Positions 53,958 to 63,180 of a stretch of DNA of 64,000 nucleotides are shown piece by piece (the first letter of the stretch is position 1; the number at the start of each line of letters is the position of its first letter). The stretch comes from BOG-908 sp965198915. GTDB lineage: Bacteria > Pseudomonadota > Alphaproteobacteria > Acetobacterales > Acetobacteraceae. The DNA lies in the NCBI GenBank assembly GCA_965198915.1, contig CBDAQC010000002.1, forward strand, positions 1,302,001 to 1,366,000, given 5' to 3'. Position numbers and translations under genes: made by a program. The notes under the pieces were generated by a model. That model saw only the letters and a program-made list of their open reading frames with translations, was not told the origin of the DNA and made no database searches.

Positions 53958-54776
53958 ATGGCAGAGACGCACACGATGCACACCGAGATCGCCGCCATGC
54001 TGGACGCGGGCAGGCTTTCGCCGGCGATCGAAACGCTCGGGGCCAGGCTGCGCGCCGCGCCCACGGACCATGCAGCGCGGGGGCTGCTGGCCGAGCTGCT
54101 GTGCCTGGCCGGCGCCTTCGACCGCGCGGAGGCGCAGCTCGCCATCCTGGCGCAACAAACGGTGGACCGGCCGGTCGCCATCGCCAGGCTGCGCCACCTG
54201 ATACGCGCGGCCAGCGCGCGCGAGGCGTGGTTCACCCAAGGCGCGGTGCCTGCCTTGCTGGGCGAGCCCACGCCGGCGCAGCGCGCCGCGATGGAGCTGG
54301 CGCTGGCCATGCGCGCCGGCGACGCCACGCTCGTCGCCGAGACGCTCGAGCGCGCCGAGTCCCTGCGCGCGAAAGCGCCAGGCACCGCGGACGGCGTGGC
54401 GTTCGACGACCTGCGGGATGTCGACGACCGCTGCGCCTGGTTTCTGGAGATCCTGACCGGCGATGGCGGCTACATGTGGGTCGACATGGCGACCGTGGCG
54501 GGCCTGCGCTTCCAGCCCGCCGTGCGTCCCATCGACCTGCTGTGGCGCGAGGCGCGCCTGGCGCTGCAGGACGGCCGCGTGGCGGACATCGTGATACCCG
54601 CGCAATATGTCAGCCCGTCGCCCACCGAGACGCAACGTCTGGCCCAGGTCACCGACTGGCAGGAGGGTCCAGGCGGCGCCTACACCGGCAGCGGCCAGCG
54701 CCTGTGGCTGGCCGGCGAGGAGGCGCGCGGCGTGCTGGACCTGACCGAGCTCACCTTCGCGCAAGCGCCGTCATGA
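53958..54776 (+). CDS. tagJ: T6SS accessory protein TagJ (ImpE)
   Basis: 272 residues. The N-terminal half is a TPR-like helical array (LDAGRLSPAIETLGARLRAA, RGLLAELLCLAGAFDRAE). The C-terminal ImpE domain has FLEILTGDGGYMWVDMATVA, RPIDLLWREARLALQDGRVA and VIPAQYV. In homologues TagJ binds the TssB N-terminus and ClpV and modulates sheath recycling. Its stop overlaps the tssE start (ATGA). ATG 53958 is ten bases after the second tssC stop. Confidence 0.93.
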   Translation: MAETHTMHTEIAAMLDAGRLSPAIETLGARLRAAPTDHAARGLLAELLCLAGAFDRAEAQLAILAQQTVDRPVAIARLRHLIRAASAREAWFTQGAVPALLGEPTPAQRAAMELALAMRAGDATLVAETLERAESLRAKAPGTADGVAFDDLRDVDDRCAWFLEILTGDGGYMWVDMATVAGLRFQPAVRPIDLLWREARLALQDGRVADIVIPAQYVSPSPTETQRLAQVTDWQEGPGGAYTGSGQRLWLAGEEARGVLDLTELTFAQAPS

Positions 54777-55267
54777 GCGACGCGCGCATCCGTCTCGCCG
54801 GTCCTTCCCTGCTGGACCGCCTGCTGGACGACGCACCCGATATGCGCGTGGAGACGCCGCGCTCGCGCCAGGCGATGATGCGCGACGCGCTGGAGAGCCT
54901 GCGCCGGGACCTCGAGGCTGTGCTGAACACGCGCCGCTGCCCGAACTCGCCGCCGGTCGGGCTGACGCGCCTGCGCCGCTCGCTGCTGACCTACGGCGTA
55001 GGTGATTTCATCGGCGCGAACATGACGACGCGCGAGCAGCGCGCGGTGTTCGCCTCCGGCCTAGAGGAGGCGATACGCGAGTGCGAGCCGCGCTTCCGCC
55101 AGTTGTCGGTGAGCGTGCTGGACCCGCGCGAGGCCACCGAGCGCGTGCTGCGCCTGCGCATCGAGGCCACCGTGGTGCTGGAGGACTCCGCCGTGCCGGT
55201 GCTGTTCGCCTCCTCGGTGAACCCGGCCACGCTGCGGTTCTCGGTTGCCGAGGCCAGCCATGTTTAA
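54773..55267 (+). CDS. tssE: T6SS baseplate protein TssE (gp25-like)
   Basis: 164 residues. SLLDRLLDDAPD at the start and LRRDLEAVLNTRRCP, LTRLRRSLLTYGVGDF and REQRAVFASGLEEAIRECEP give the gp25/TssE wedge pattern. It is part of the baseplate with TssF, TssG and TssK. It overlaps tagJ by four bases. Its last codons (AEASHV, TAA) are the first unit of a 25-bp tandem triplication that runs on to the tssF start. Confidence 0.93.
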   Translation: MSDARIRLAGPSLLDRLLDDAPDMRVETPRSRQAMMRDALESLRRDLEAVLNTRRCPNSPPVGLTRLRRSLLTYGVGDFIGANMTTREQRAVFASGLEEAIRECEPRFRQLSVSVLDPREATERVLRLRIEATVVLEDSAVPVLFASSVNPATLRFSVAEASHV

Positions 55268-55324
55268 ATTGGCGGAGGCCAGCCATGTTTGAGTCGGCGG
55301 AGGCCAGCCATGTCTGATCCGGCG
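55250..55324 (+). repeat. 25-bp tandem triplication carrying a ribosome site and ATG
   Basis: Three units begin at about 55250, 55275 and 55300, each reading GAGGCCAGCCATGT with a GGCG or CCGA lead. Units two and three have GGAGG seven bases before an ATG. Because 25 is not a multiple of three, the copies fall in different frames: the first ends tssE, the next two encode ten-codon frames that stop before tssF. The real tssF ATG (55335) also sits in CCATGTCTGA, matching the third unit. Confidence 0.88.
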
Positions 55325-55334
55325 TGCGTGCGCC

Positions 55335-57149
55335 ATGTCTGACCAGCTGCTGCCGCTCTACGACCAGGAGCTGGCCTACCTGCGCACGCTGGCCGGCGAG
55401 TTCGCCGACGCGCACCCCAAGATCGCCGGCCGCCTGCGGCTGTCGGCGGACGCGGTGGACGACCCGCACGTCGCCCGCCTGATCGAAGGCTTTGCGCTGA
55501 TCGCCGCACGCATCAGGCAGAAGCTGGACGACGAGTTCCCCGAGCTGACCGACAGCCTGCTGGGCGCGCTCTACCCGCACATGCTGGCGCCGTTCCCGTC
55601 CGCCTCCATCGCGCGCTTCTCGCCGCTGGAGGATCTGGACGGCGTCTACCGCATCGCCCGCGGCACGCCGCTGGAGATGGAGCCGATCGCCGGCGAGGCG
55701 TGCCGCTACCGCACCACGCAGGGCGTGGAGCTGTGGCCCATCGCCGTGCGTGCCGCCGAATTGGGCGGACGCCCGCTGGTGGCCCCCGCCGGTCCGCATA
55801 CCGAGGCCGCCGTCAGCAGCCTGCGCCTGGTGCTGGAATGCCTCTCGCCCGGGCAGAGCTTCACCGCCCTGGGCGTGGACCGGCTGCGCTTCTACCTGCA
55901 CGGCCTGCCGCAGCACGCGGCCGGGCTGTACGAGCTGCTGTGCAACAACCTGGTGGGCGTGGCCCTGGCGGACCATCCGGAGGACCGGCGCGCGGTCTTC
56001 CTCGGCCCCCAGGCGGTGACACCGGTCGGGTTCTCGCCGGAGGAAGGCCTGCTGCCCTACTCGCCACGCTCGCTGGCCGGCTACCGGCTGCTCGGCGAAT
56101 ATTTCGCCTACCCGCAAAAATTTCTCTTCGTCGACCTGGCGGGGATCAGCGCCAAGGCGCTGCTGCAGGCCGGCCGGCGGCTGGAAGTGTTTTTCTATTT
56201 CGACCGTGCGGTGCCCGGGCTGGACAGGCAGGTGGGTGCCGACAGCTTCGCCCTGGGCTGTACGCCGATCGTCAATCTGTTCAGCCAGCGCGCCGAGCCG
56301 ATCGCGCTGACGCACGAGCACGCCGAGTACCACGTGGTGCCGGATTCGCGCCGCCATGCCACGCGCGAGGTGTACGCGGTGGACCGCGTGACGCTGAACG
56401 AGCCGGGGCGCGGCAGCCGCGCGATGCTGCCGTTCTTCGCCAGCCACCACGCCGCCGACCCCGCGCGGCAGACGCTGTTCTGGACCACGCAGCGCCGCCG
56501 CCTGGCCGAGGCCGACGACAGCACCGACGTCACCCTCTCCATCGTGGACACCGAGCTGAACGCCGCCTCGCCCACAGACGGCATAATCGCCATCGAGACC
56601 ACCTGCCTGAACCGCGAGCTGCCGCGCCAGATACCCTATGGCGGCAACCGGCCGGCGGTCAGCCTGGTGGACGGTGCCGCCGAGGTGACCGCGGTGCGCT
56701 GCATGGCGCCGCCCACGCCCACGCTGCGTCCGCCCGGCGGCCGGCGCTCCGGCTGGCGGCTGATCTCCCAGCTCTCGCTGAACCACCTCTCGCTGGGGGA
56801 CGGCGCGGCCGGCGCGGACGCGCTGCGCGAGATCCTGCGCCTGCACGATCTGCGTGACGTGCCGGAAACCCGCGCCGCGATCGACAGCATACGCGGCGTC
56901 ACCTGCACGCGCGGCACCGCGCGCCTGCCCGGCAGCGGGGCAATCTGCCGCGGCGTGGACGTGGCGCTGGAGCTGGACGCCCGCCGGCTGGAAGGCACCG
57001 GCGCCTTCCTGCTCGCCAGCGTGATCGACCGTTTCCTCGGCCTCTACGCTTCGATCAACAGCTTCACCCGCCTGACCGTCCGCCTGCACGGCCGTGACGA
57101 GGCGCTGTGCACCTTCCCGCCGCGCGCGGGCGACAGGCCGCTGGTATGA
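55335..57149 (+). CDS. tssF: T6SS baseplate protein TssF
   Basis: 604 residues. The start SDQLLPLYDQELAYLRTLAG and FADAHPKIAGRLRLSADAVD, DDPHVARLIEGFALIAARIR are the TssF signature, followed by ELTDSLLGALYPHMLAPFPS. Further segments such as VNLFSQRAEPIALTHEHAEY and YASINSFTRLTVRL fit the family to the end. TssF pairs with TssG in the baseplate wedge. Its start is preceded by the 25-bp triplication and has only a weak site of its own, so translation may depend on reinitiation from those upstream ATGs. It overlaps tssG (ATGA). Confidence 0.95.
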   Translation: MSDQLLPLYDQELAYLRTLAGEFADAHPKIAGRLRLSADAVDDPHVARLIEGFALIAARIRQKLDDEFPELTDSLLGALYPHMLAPFPSASIARFSPLEDLDGVYRIARGTPLEMEPIAGEACRYRTTQGVELWPIAVRAAELGGRPLVAPAGPHTEAAVSSLRLVLECLSPGQSFTALGVDRLRFYLHGLPQHAAGLYELLCNNLVGVALADHPEDRRAVFLGPQAVTPVGFSPEEGLLPYSPRSLAGYRLLGEYFAYPQKFLFVDLAGISAKALLQAGRRLEVFFYFDRAVPGLDRQVGADSFALGCTPIVNLFSQRAEPIALTHEHAEYHVVPDSRRHATREVYAVDRVTLNEPGRGSRAMLPFFASHHAADPARQTLFWTTQRRRLAEADDSTDVTLSIVDTELNAASPTDGIIAIETTCLNRELPRQIPYGGNRPAVSLVDGAAEVTAVRCMAPPTPTLRPPGGRRSGWRLISQLSLNHLSLGDGAAGADALREILRLHDLRDVPETRAAIDSIRGVTCTRGTARLPGSGAICRGVDVALELDARRLEGTGAFLLASVIDRFLGLYASINSFTRLTVRLHGRDEALCTFPPRAGDRPLV

Positions 57150-58270
57150 GCCGGCGAGCGCATCCCACGCGCCTGGGCGGCATGTCCGTGGGCGCTCGCC
57201 TGCGGGCCGTGCCGCACCGTTTCGACGGGCTGCACGCTTTGCGCCTGGCGGAGTTGGGCCACAAGCGCGCCGGCACGGACGCGTCGCCGGAGAAGGAGGC
57301 GATCCGCCTGCCGGCGGTGCAGGGCCTGGCCTTCGCGCCCGCGCCGGTGGCCGGTGCCGTGCAGGACGCGCACGGCCTGCGGCTGCGCGTGGCGTTCATG
57401 GGACTGACCGGCCCGCTCGGCGTGCTGCCGCAATTTTATGCCGAGCTGGTGCAGCGGGCCGACCGTATGCGCAACCGCAGCGTCTCGGCGTTCCTCGACA
57501 TGTTCAACCACCGGCTGGTGAGCCTCTTCCTGCGCGCGTCGGAGAAATACCGTATCGGTCTTCTGGTGCAGCGTCAGGTGAGTGGCCCCGCGCCGGCCGG
57601 ACGCCCGGCGCTCGGCAGCGATCCGGCGAGTGCGGCCCTGCTGGCGCTGGCCGGTTTCGGCACGCCGCACCTGCGCGGACGCATGAGCGTCGCCGACGAG
57701 GTGGTGCTGTACTACGCCGGCATCTTCGCCGCCCGCACTCGCCCGCCTGGTGCGCTGCAAGCGATGCTCGCCGACTATCTCGGCATGGACGTGCGGGTGG
57801 AACCGTTCAGCGAACGCTGGGTGGCGGTTGACGCCTCCGAGCAGACCCGACTGCCGCGCGCCGGCGAGGTCCCGCGTTATGCTTCACTCGGCATCGATAC
57901 GGTGGCCGGTGCGCGTATCCGCGACGTGCAGGGCCAGTTCCGCGTCGTCCTGGGTCCGGTGGACGAGGATGGCATGCGGTCGCTGATGCCGGACCAGCCC
58001 GGCCTCCGCCGGCTGGTCGATCTGGTGCGCGCCTACGCCGGGGCCGATCTCGGTTTCGACGTCCAGGTGGTGGTGCGGGCGGATTGCGTGCCCGCGCTGC
58101 AGCTTGGCGCGGAGGAGGGCCCGGCAGCGCCCCGGCTTGGCTGGAACAGCTGGGCGAAGTTCCTGGCCGTGCCGGCGGACAAGGATGACATCATACTGGA
58201 TCCGGACCAGGTGATGGGATGGCAATCGCGGGCCGGCGCGGCCCGGGCAGACCTGATGGAACGAACATGA
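57146..58270 (+). CDS. tssG: T6SS baseplate protein TssG
   Basis: 374 residues. Segments FMGLTGPLGVLPQFYAELVQ, SVSAFLDMFNHRLVSLFLRA and FGTPHLRGRMSVADEVVLYY are those of TssG (ImpH). The ATG at 57146 overlaps the tssF stop; an upstream in-frame extension into tssF is rejected. The C-terminus ends LMERT, overlapping the FHA gene (ATGA). Two TssG-related proteins usually act with TssF as the wedge. Confidence 0.93.
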   Translation: MSRRAHPTRLGGMSVGARLRAVPHRFDGLHALRLAELGHKRAGTDASPEKEAIRLPAVQGLAFAPAPVAGAVQDAHGLRLRVAFMGLTGPLGVLPQFYAELVQRADRMRNRSVSAFLDMFNHRLVSLFLRASEKYRIGLLVQRQVSGPAPAGRPALGSDPASAALLALAGFGTPHLRGRMSVADEVVLYYAGIFAARTRPPGALQAMLADYLGMDVRVEPFSERWVAVDASEQTRLPRAGEVPRYASLGIDTVAGARIRDVQGQFRVVLGPVDEDGMRSLMPDQPGLRRLVDLVRAYAGADLGFDVQVVVRADCVPALQLGAEEGPAAPRLGWNSWAKFLAVPADKDDIILDPDQVMGWQSRAGAARADLMERT

Positions 58271-59937
58271 AGCTCACCCTGCGACTGGCTGATGCCGCCA
58301 CCCAGAGCGGGCAGAGCCGCACCCTCACCGAAGGACGGCTGAGCATCGGCCGCGGCGCCGACAATGACTGGGTGCTGGCCGACCCCGACCGCACGCTTTC
58401 GAAGAACCACTGCCGCATCGACGCGTCCGAGTCGGGCTTCATGCTGACGGACCTCAGCACCAACGGCGTGTTCCTGGCGGGGCAGAGCCAGGCGATCGGC
58501 CGTGGCCATTCCTGCGCGCTGGAGGACGGCGACAGCTTCTCGCTAGGCCCGCACACGATCACCGCCGCCATAGAAGGCAGCGATTCCGAGGCGTTGCAGC
58601 TGGAGCAGGGGCTGGGGCTGCCGCAGGAGGACGAGGAGGCGATCTTCCCGTCCGCCATCAGGCCGCGCGCGGACCTGCTCTCGCCCATCGCACCCGCGAT
58701 AGCTGAACCCTGGCTGACCGACATACCGGGCGGCGCGTTCGGCCCCGGCCGGCGTGCCGCCCCCCAGGGCTGGGACGCACCGCCCGATCCCGCCACCTAC
58801 GCCGCGAGCGGCGTGTTCGAAGCGCAGGACCCGCTCGATCCCCGCGCGCCGGTCGGATTTGCGTCAGGCGACGGGTTCAGCCAGGTCTCCGAGCACCTGC
58901 CTGCCGCGTCCACGGTGATGCGCGTGCCGCAGCCGCAGATCGTCCTGCCGACAAACTGGAACGAAGTGCCCGCCGAGCCGGCACCGCTGGCGGAAGCGCC
59001 GCTGCCAGAAGCCGCCTGGCCACCGGTGCTGCCGACCGGGCCTGAGGCGGCGCCGGCAGCCGCCCTGCCGCCCGCCTGGCTGACCGAGAGTCGCGACTCG
59101 AATTGGGAGCCGCCGGCGCCGCCCGCCGCCCTTCCCGCTTCCTGGACGGCGCCGCTGGCGGAACCGGAACTGCCCGTGCCGCTGCACCCATTGCTGGCCC
59201 CTGTGCCGGAGGCGCGCGTGCCGCCACCGCCACCGCGGCCGGTACTGGTGCAGCCCTCGCCGGCGGCCCCTGCGCCAACCGTGCAGGCGCCCGCCCCGCC
59301 TGGCCCGCCCGACATCGTGGAGACTGCGCCGGTGTCGGCCGGCGAGGCGGCGGGACAGCTTGTGGCGGCGTTCCTGGAAGGCGCCGGCCTGCCGCCGGAC
59401 GTGATGCGCGGTGCCGACACGGAGGCCAGCTTCCGCGAGATCGGCCAGATGGTGCGCGCCGCCGTGGAAGGCGTGCGCGACATACTGGCCACCCGGGCGC
59501 TGGTGAAAAGCGAGTTCCGCGTCGACCAGACGGTGCTGCGGCGCAACGACAACAACGCAATGAAATTTGCACCGGACTCGGAACGTTGCCTTGCGGCGAT
59601 GGTTGGAACGCCTCCACCTGGTTTCCTGCCCGGCCCAGAGGCGATGCGGCAGAGCATGGACGACATCAAGCGCCACGAGCTGGCACTCGTTGCGGCGATA
59701 AACAAGGTGTTTGCCGATCTCGGGCGGCAGCTGGACCCGGAGCAGATCATGGCCAAGGCAAGGCAGGAGACGGGGTTGGGAACGAGGTTGCCGTTTGCGA
59801 AGGAAGTGCGTTGCTGGTCGATCTACACGGAGACGCACGCGCTGCTGCAGGATAGCGGTGCCACGAACACCGGCGGATCGCTGCTCGCGCCGGTGGCCCA
59901 GGCCTATGACCGCCAGCTACGGCGTGGCGCCAAGTGA
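58267..59937 (+). CDS. tagH: T6SS FHA-domain protein (TagH/Fha type)
   Basis: 556 residues. An N-terminal FHA domain (about 10-100; GRLSIGRGADNDWVLADPD, LSKNHCRI, LTDLSTNGVFL) would read phosphothreonine. A long Pro/Ala/Glu-rich linker (about 190-365) leads to the T6SS FHA C-terminal domain (RNDNNAMKFAPDSERCLAAM, PPPGFLPGPEAMRQSMDDIK). In systems with PpkA/PppA, Fha is the target of threonine phosphorylation that triggers firing. No kinase or phosphatase gene is seen in this window; they may lie past tssM. It overlaps tssG and tssJ (GTGA). Confidence 0.93.
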   Translation: MKLTLRLADAATQSGQSRTLTEGRLSIGRGADNDWVLADPDRTLSKNHCRIDASESGFMLTDLSTNGVFLAGQSQAIGRGHSCALEDGDSFSLGPHTITAAIEGSDSEALQLEQGLGLPQEDEEAIFPSAIRPRADLLSPIAPAIAEPWLTDIPGGAFGPGRRAAPQGWDAPPDPATYAASGVFEAQDPLDPRAPVGFASGDGFSQVSEHLPAASTVMRVPQPQIVLPTNWNEVPAEPAPLAEAPLPEAAWPPVLPTGPEAAPAAALPPAWLTESRDSNWEPPAPPAALPASWTAPLAEPELPVPLHPLLAPVPEARVPPPPPRPVLVQPSPAAPAPTVQAPAPPGPPDIVETAPVSAGEAAGQLVAAFLEGAGLPPDVMRGADTEASFREIGQMVRAAVEGVRDILATRALVKSEFRVDQTVLRRNDNNAMKFAPDSERCLAAMVGTPPPGFLPGPEAMRQSMDDIKRHELALVAAINKVFADLGRQLDPEQIMAKARQETGLGTRLPFAKEVRCWSIYTETHALLQDSGATNTGGSLLAPVAQAYDRQLRRGAK

Positions 59938-60395
59938 CGCAGCCGCGAAAGCCTGCTTGCGCCTTGTCGCGCCTGTGGCCGCTCGGCCTTGCCGCGGCGC
60001 TGGCCGCCTGCAACAGCGCGCCCACCACCCTGCACCTCACCCTGCAGGCGCAACCCGGCCTGAACCCCGACAATACCGGCCTGCCCAACCCCGTGCAGGC
60101 GCACGTGTTCCTGCTGAAGAACCCGGAGACGTTCAGCAACACCGATTATTTCCAGTTCGCCGACAAGGAGAAGACCGTGCTGGGCGCCGACCTGCTGGCG
60201 CAGCGCGACGAGTTCATGCACCCCGGGCAGACGCAGACGCTGACTTTACCCATCCCGAAGGACACCAAGTTCATCGGCGTGTCGGCCGCCTACCGCAACA
60301 TCGACCAGGCGACATGGCGCGTGGTGACGCCGGTGGTGGGCCAGGCCACCATAACCCTGGGTGCGGATGCGCTGCGGGTGCAGAGCGCAAAATGA
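59934..60395 (+). CDS. tssJ: T6SS outer-membrane lipoprotein TssJ
   Basis: 153 residues from GTG 59934, which overlaps the preceding stop. The lipobox LAAC puts the acylated Cys at residue 26, after a basic N-region and hydrophobic core. The mature part (TTLHLTLQAQPGLNPDNTG, PVQAHVFLLKNPETFSNTDY, IPKDTKFIGVSAAYRNIDQA) is the TssJ transthyretin-like fold. It anchors TssM to the outer membrane. It is followed after ten bases by tssK. Confidence 0.93.
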   Translation: MTQPRKPACALSRLWPLGLAAALAACNSAPTTLHLTLQAQPGLNPDNTGLPNPVQAHVFLLKNPETFSNTDYFQFADKEKTVLGADLLAQRDEFMHPGQTQTLTLPIPKDTKFIGVSAAYRNIDQATWRVVTPVVGQATITLGADALRVQSAK

Positions 60396-60405
60396 CCGTG
60401 GCGGC

Positions 60406-61746
60406 GTGACGCGTTCGGCAAACCGTGTTGTCTGGACGGAGGGCATGTTCCTCCGGGTGCAGCATTTCCAGCAGGCAGACCGGTGGACGGAGCAACTGGT
60501 AGCGTCCGCGGTGCGCGACATCCAGCCGCATCGCTGGGGCGTGGCGGAGATCGCGGTCGACCGCGACATGCTCAACATCGGCAAGTTCGCGCTGACCTCG
60601 GCGCGCGGCACCATGCCGGACGGCACCGCCTTTTCCATACCCGAGGACGCCGACCATCCGCCGCCGCTGGAGCTTGCCGCCGGCGTGCGCGGCGCCACCG
60701 TTTTCCTGGCCTTGCCGCTGCGCCAGCAGGGCGCGTCCGAGACCGGTGGCGAGCGGCGCGAGGACGCCGGCACGCGCTACCGGCGCGCGTCCTACGAAGC
60801 GCCCGACGCCAATGCCGGCAGCTTCGCCAATGCCACGATGGAGGTTGGGCGGTCCAGGCTGAGCTACATCCTGTCCGGCCAGCCCACCGCCGGCTACGCG
60901 CTGCTGCCGGTGGCGGTGATCGTGGAGATGCGGCCCGATCTGTCCGTGGTGCTGGACGACAAGTTCATCGCCCCGTGCCTGAACTGCGCGGCACAGAACC
61001 TGCTGTCCGGCTTCCTGGCCGAATTGCAGGGCCTGATCACCCACCGCGCGGAAGCGATCGCGGTGCGCATGGCCGATCCGTCCGTTCGCGGCACGGCGGA
61101 GATCGCCGATTTCATGCTGCTGCAAAGCATGAACCGCGCCGAACCGCTGCTGCGTCATTTGCTATCCTCCGCCGCCACGCTGCATCCGGAAGCCTTCTAC
61201 CAGCACTGCATCACGCTGGCCGGCGAGCTTTCCACCTACACCGCGCAAAGCAAGCGCGCCACCGTGTTTCCGCCCTACCGGCACGATGCGCTCTACGCCT
61301 CTTTCGCGCCCGTCTTTGCCGATCTTCGCGCCTCGCTCAGCAGCGTGCTGGAGCAGAACGCGGTGATGATACCGCTGGCGGACCGCCGCCACGGCGTTCG
61401 CGTGGGCATGATCGCCGACCGCTCGCTGCTGCTGGGCGCCACTTTCGTGCTCAGCGTGCACGCGGACGTGCCGGCCGAACAGCTACGCCGCATGTTTCCC
61501 AACCAGATGAAGATCGGGCCTGTCGAGCAGATTGCACAACTCGTCAACATCGCACTCCCCGGCATTCCGATACGCGCGCTGCCGGTTGTGCCTAGGCAAC
61601 TGCCCTACCGTTCCGGTGCGGTATATTTCGAGCTGGAACGCGGCGGTCCGATATGGAAACAACTGGCCAATTCCGGCGCCATCGCGCTGCATCTGGCCGG
61701 CAACTTCCCGCAGCTCGAGATGGAACTCTGGGCGATCAAGGATTGA
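60406..61746 (+). CDS. tssK: T6SS baseplate-membrane connector TssK
   Basis: 446 residues from GTG 60406. The start VVWTEGMFLRVQHFQQADRW is the family signature. Other segments are RGTMPDGTAFSIPEDADHPP, ADRSLLLGATFVLSVHAD and LPGIPIRALPVVPRQLPYRS. TssK trimers link the TssFG baseplate to TssL/TssM. An ATG-less extension upstream overlaps tssJ and is rejected. The tssL start lies three bases after the stop. Confidence 0.94.
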   Translation: MTRSANRVVWTEGMFLRVQHFQQADRWTEQLVASAVRDIQPHRWGVAEIAVDRDMLNIGKFALTSARGTMPDGTAFSIPEDADHPPPLELAAGVRGATVFLALPLRQQGASETGGERREDAGTRYRRASYEAPDANAGSFANATMEVGRSRLSYILSGQPTAGYALLPVAVIVEMRPDLSVVLDDKFIAPCLNCAAQNLLSGFLAELQGLITHRAEAIAVRMADPSVRGTAEIADFMLLQSMNRAEPLLRHLLSSAATLHPEAFYQHCITLAGELSTYTAQSKRATVFPPYRHDALYASFAPVFADLRASLSSVLEQNAVMIPLADRRHGVRVGMIADRSLLLGATFVLSVHADVPAEQLRRMFPNQMKIGPVEQIAQLVNIALPGIPIRALPVVPRQLPYRSGAVYFELERGGPIWKQLANSGAIALHLAGNFPQLEMELWAIKD

Positions 61747-61749
61747 ACC

Positions 61750-63180
61750 ATGGCCTATGATCCGGTCGGCGGCGACGACGAACGCACGATAATCAAGCCC
61801 ACACCGGGCGGGCGGCCGCGTCCGCAACCGGCACAGGCCGCACCGCTCAACCGCCCCGGTGCGGCACCCGCCAACATGCTGTCATTCGACTTTGCGCAGC
61901 TGCACAATAGCAGCTTCAACGTCATCGTCGGCGCCGCCGCACAGCTCCTCAACCTCGGACGCCGGCTGCGCGGCAGCGTCACCAACCGCGACGTCCCCGC
62001 CTTGCGCACACGCGCGGTGGAGGAAATACGTAATTTCGAGCGCGTGATCATGGCGGCCGGCGTGCCGCCGGAGCAGGCGCGCGCCGCGCATTACGCATTA
62101 TGCGCCACGCTGGACGACATCGTGCTCAACACGCCCTGGGGCGCCTACAGCGCCTGGGCCAGCAACAGCCTGGTCAGCACCTTCCATGTGGACGTGACCG
62201 GCGGCGAGCGGTTTTTCGACCTGCTGACCCATTTGCACAAGGATCCCGGCACCAACAGGGACGTGCTGGCGCTGATGTATCTCTGCCTGTCCATCGGCTT
62301 CGAGGGCCGCCTGCGGGTGATGGACCAGGGCGCGCTGGAGCTCAGCCGCATACGCGAGAGCCTGTACCGCACGCTGCGACAGGTCTACGGCGATTTCGAA
62401 CGCGAACTCTCCCCACACTGGCGTGGCGTGGAGGCGCGCCACCGCCCGCTGCGTTCCACCCTCGCGATCTGGACGATCGTGTCGATCGCGGTGGCCGCCC
62501 TGGTGATCGGCTATTTCCTGTTCTCCTATTTGCTGAACAGCGGCTCGGACGACACGCTGCGCACGCTGGCCGAAGCGCCGCCGAACGGCCCCGCCACGCT
62601 GGGCGTGGCAACGCCGGCGCCCCTGCCCCGCGTGGCGCCGGCCGCCGTCGACACGCTGCGCTCGGAACTCGCACCGGAAATCGCCGCCCACCAGCTCGAC
62701 GTGATCGAGCGCTACCCGACGCTGATCGTGCGCATACACAACGCCGGGATGTTCGCCTCCGGCAGCGCCACGGTGACCGACAAGTTCAAGCCGGTGATCG
62801 CCCGCATCGGCCGGGCGGTGGCCGACCAGAAAGGCCGCGTGCAGGTCGTGGGATATACCGACTCCCAGCCGATACACAGCCTTCGCTTCCCGTCCAACTG
62901 GGAGCTGTCGAACGCGCGCGCGGATGCGGTGGCGGCCCTGCTGGGGGACGGCATCGCGCGCGATCACCTGACGGTGGCCGGCCGCGGCCAGGCGGACCCG
63001 ATCGCCAGCAACGACACGGCCGCCGGGCGCGATGCGAACCGGCGCACCGAGCTGATCGTCAGCAACGTGGCCCTCGCCAGCACGCTGCCCGCGGAGCCGG
63101 CGCCGCCTGCGCTCGCACCTTTGCCGGCGCCTGTGGTGGTGCCGGAGCATCCTCTGGTTCGGCCTCGGATTACGCCATGA
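61750..63180 (+). CDS. tssL: T6SS inner-membrane protein TssL with OmpA-like C-terminus
   Basis: 476 residues. The cytoplasmic DotU/TssL domain (about 45-230; ARAAHYALCATLDDIVLNTP, WGAYSAWASNSLVSTFHVDV, GGERFFDLL) is followed by one membrane helix (about 237-262). A periplasmic OmpA-type peptidoglycan-binding domain comes next (about 330-445; VQVVGYTDSQPIHS, NWELSNARADAVAALL, RGQADPIASNDTAAGRDANR). This is the 'extended' TssL in which the TagL anchor is built in. The tail is Pro/Ala-rich. A family B repeat separates it from tssM. Confidence 0.95.
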   Translation: MAYDPVGGDDERTIIKPTPGGRPRPQPAQAAPLNRPGAAPANMLSFDFAQLHNSSFNVIVGAAAQLLNLGRRLRGSVTNRDVPALRTRAVEEIRNFERVIMAAGVPPEQARAAHYALCATLDDIVLNTPWGAYSAWASNSLVSTFHVDVTGGERFFDLLTHLHKDPGTNRDVLALMYLCLSIGFEGRLRVMDQGALELSRIRESLYRTLRQVYGDFERELSPHWRGVEARHRPLRSTLAIWTIVSIAVAALVIGYFLFSYLLNSGSDDTLRTLAEAPPNGPATLGVATPAPLPRVAPAAVDTLRSELAPEIAAHQLDVIERYPTLIVRIHNAGMFASGSATVTDKFKPVIARIGRAVADQKGRVQVVGYTDSQPIHSLRFPSNWELSNARADAVAALLGDGIARDHLTVAGRGQADPIASNDTAAGRDANRRTELIVSNVALASTLPAEPAPPALAPLPAPVVVPEHPLVRPRITP

